A stretch of DNA of 64,000 nucleotides. It comes from Variovorax sp. V213 (GTDB lineage: Bacteria > Pseudomonadota > Gammaproteobacteria > Burkholderiales > Burkholderiaceae_C). The notes under the pieces were generated by a model. The model saw nothing but the letters and a program-made list of their open reading frames with translations. It was not told the DNA's origin and did no database searches. Below, piece by piece: positions 63,824-64,000 of this stretch. Position 1 is the first letter of the stretch, and every line of letters begins with the position of its first letter. The position numbers were made by a program, and so were the translations under genes. Where the stretch lies: assembly GCF_041154455.1 (NCBI RefSeq), contig NZ_AP028664.1:435001-499000 (forward strand), given 5' to 3'.

Positions 63824-64000
63824 ATGGCAGCAACACTGGATTCGAGGGGGGTGCCGCATCCGGCCCCCCGGCCCATGTCCTCGGAGGAGAAGAAGGTCAT
63901 CTTCGCTTCCTCCCTTGGCACGGTGTTCGAGTGGTACGACTTCTATCTCTACGGTTCGCTGGCCGCGATCATCGCGAAGCAGTTCTTCAGCGGCCTGGAT
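63824..64000 (+). CDS. MFS transporter, metabolite:H+ symporter (MHS) family, 5' part
   Basis: The first 59 residues of an inner-membrane symporter; the rest is beyond the window. After a hydrophilic leader of about 25 residues comes KVIFASSLGTVFEWYDFYLY, the hallmark of MHS carriers such as those for proline/betaine, shikimate, alpha-ketoglutarate or dicarboxylates. AGGAG lies 9-13 bp before the ATG. Confidence 0.88.
   Translation, partial: MAATLDSRGVPHPAPRPMSSEEKKVIFASSLGTVFEWYDFYLYGSLAAIIAKQFFSGLD

Overview
The window reads as a stretch of chromosome from a GC-rich betaproteobacterium of the Burkholderiales, most likely Comamonadaceae and Variovorax-like. This rests on the rRNA sequence, codon usage, the gene complement and short intergenic repeats of a kind common in that family. 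It is an inference from recognition, not from a search. There is no phage, insertion sequence, CRISPR array, tRNA gene or replication origin that I can see. Coding density is high; the longest stretch without a gene is about 300 bp (26975-27272).

Layout. 1-2300: the 3' two thirds of 23S rRNA, 5S rRNA and two strong terminators. 2310-4931: an MBL-fold hydrolase and a FadD-type acyl-CoA ligase. 5084-8567: a phenylalanine/tyrosine cluster (hpd, a cyclohexadienyl-dehydratase-like lipoprotein gene, phhA) divergent from an Lrp-type regulator. 8677-11964: GNAT acetyltransferase, corC and lnt. 11981-18811: a seven-gene minus-strand operon (flavodoxin-fold oxidoreductase, cytosine-deaminase-like amidohydrolase, creatininase-family hydrolase, NMT1/ThiY-type ABC importer, FAD oxidase) facing a TauD-type dioxygenase; it looks like an uncharacterised route for a small nitrogen heterocycle or amide. 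20147-24352: MFS exporter with divergent LysR regulator, then a RutR-like TetR regulator divergent from periplasmic asparaginase. 24359-26974: lipid kinase, metallophosphoesterase and PAP2 phosphatase. 27273-32702: glyQ-glyS-gmhB-plsC and a YgjP-type metallopeptidase. 32769-34841: thiC with a TPP riboswitch. 34871-43344: YchJ, LuxR regulator, secreted amidase, acyl-CoA dehydrogenase, secreted M20 peptidase, thiolase and aceK. 43349-50141: carbonic anhydrase, LiuR-like MerR regulator, MBL hydrolase, a leucine-rich-repeat protein kinase, an RluA-type pseudouridine synthase, SDR, HAD and thioredoxin genes.

50148-62233 is a leucine/isovalerate degradation region: an AraC-family regulator, liuA (isovaleryl-CoA dehydrogenase), an acyl-CoA synthetase, liuB, liuC, a DUF4126 membrane protein, liuD, and further on mvaB (HMG-CoA lyase). 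Together these take isovaleryl-CoA to acetoacetate plus acetyl-CoA. The end holds YbaK, DUF1289 and HCCA-isomerase genes and the start of an MHS-family transporter.

The most notable observations are regulatory. (1) A tandem 13-bp direct repeat with exact 21-bp spacing occurs upstream of both liuA and mvaB, at nearly the same distance from each start codon, suggesting a two-promoter leucine regulon of the neighbouring AraC-type protein. (2) A perfect 20-bp palindrome, a likely LiuR site, lies between liuR and an MBL gene; I saw no such site at the liu operon. (3) A perfect 26-bp palindrome lies between the RutR-like gene and asparaginase. (4) The liuD start is preceded by a second copy of its first twelve codons, and an 18-bp inverted repeat puts its start codon in a loop.
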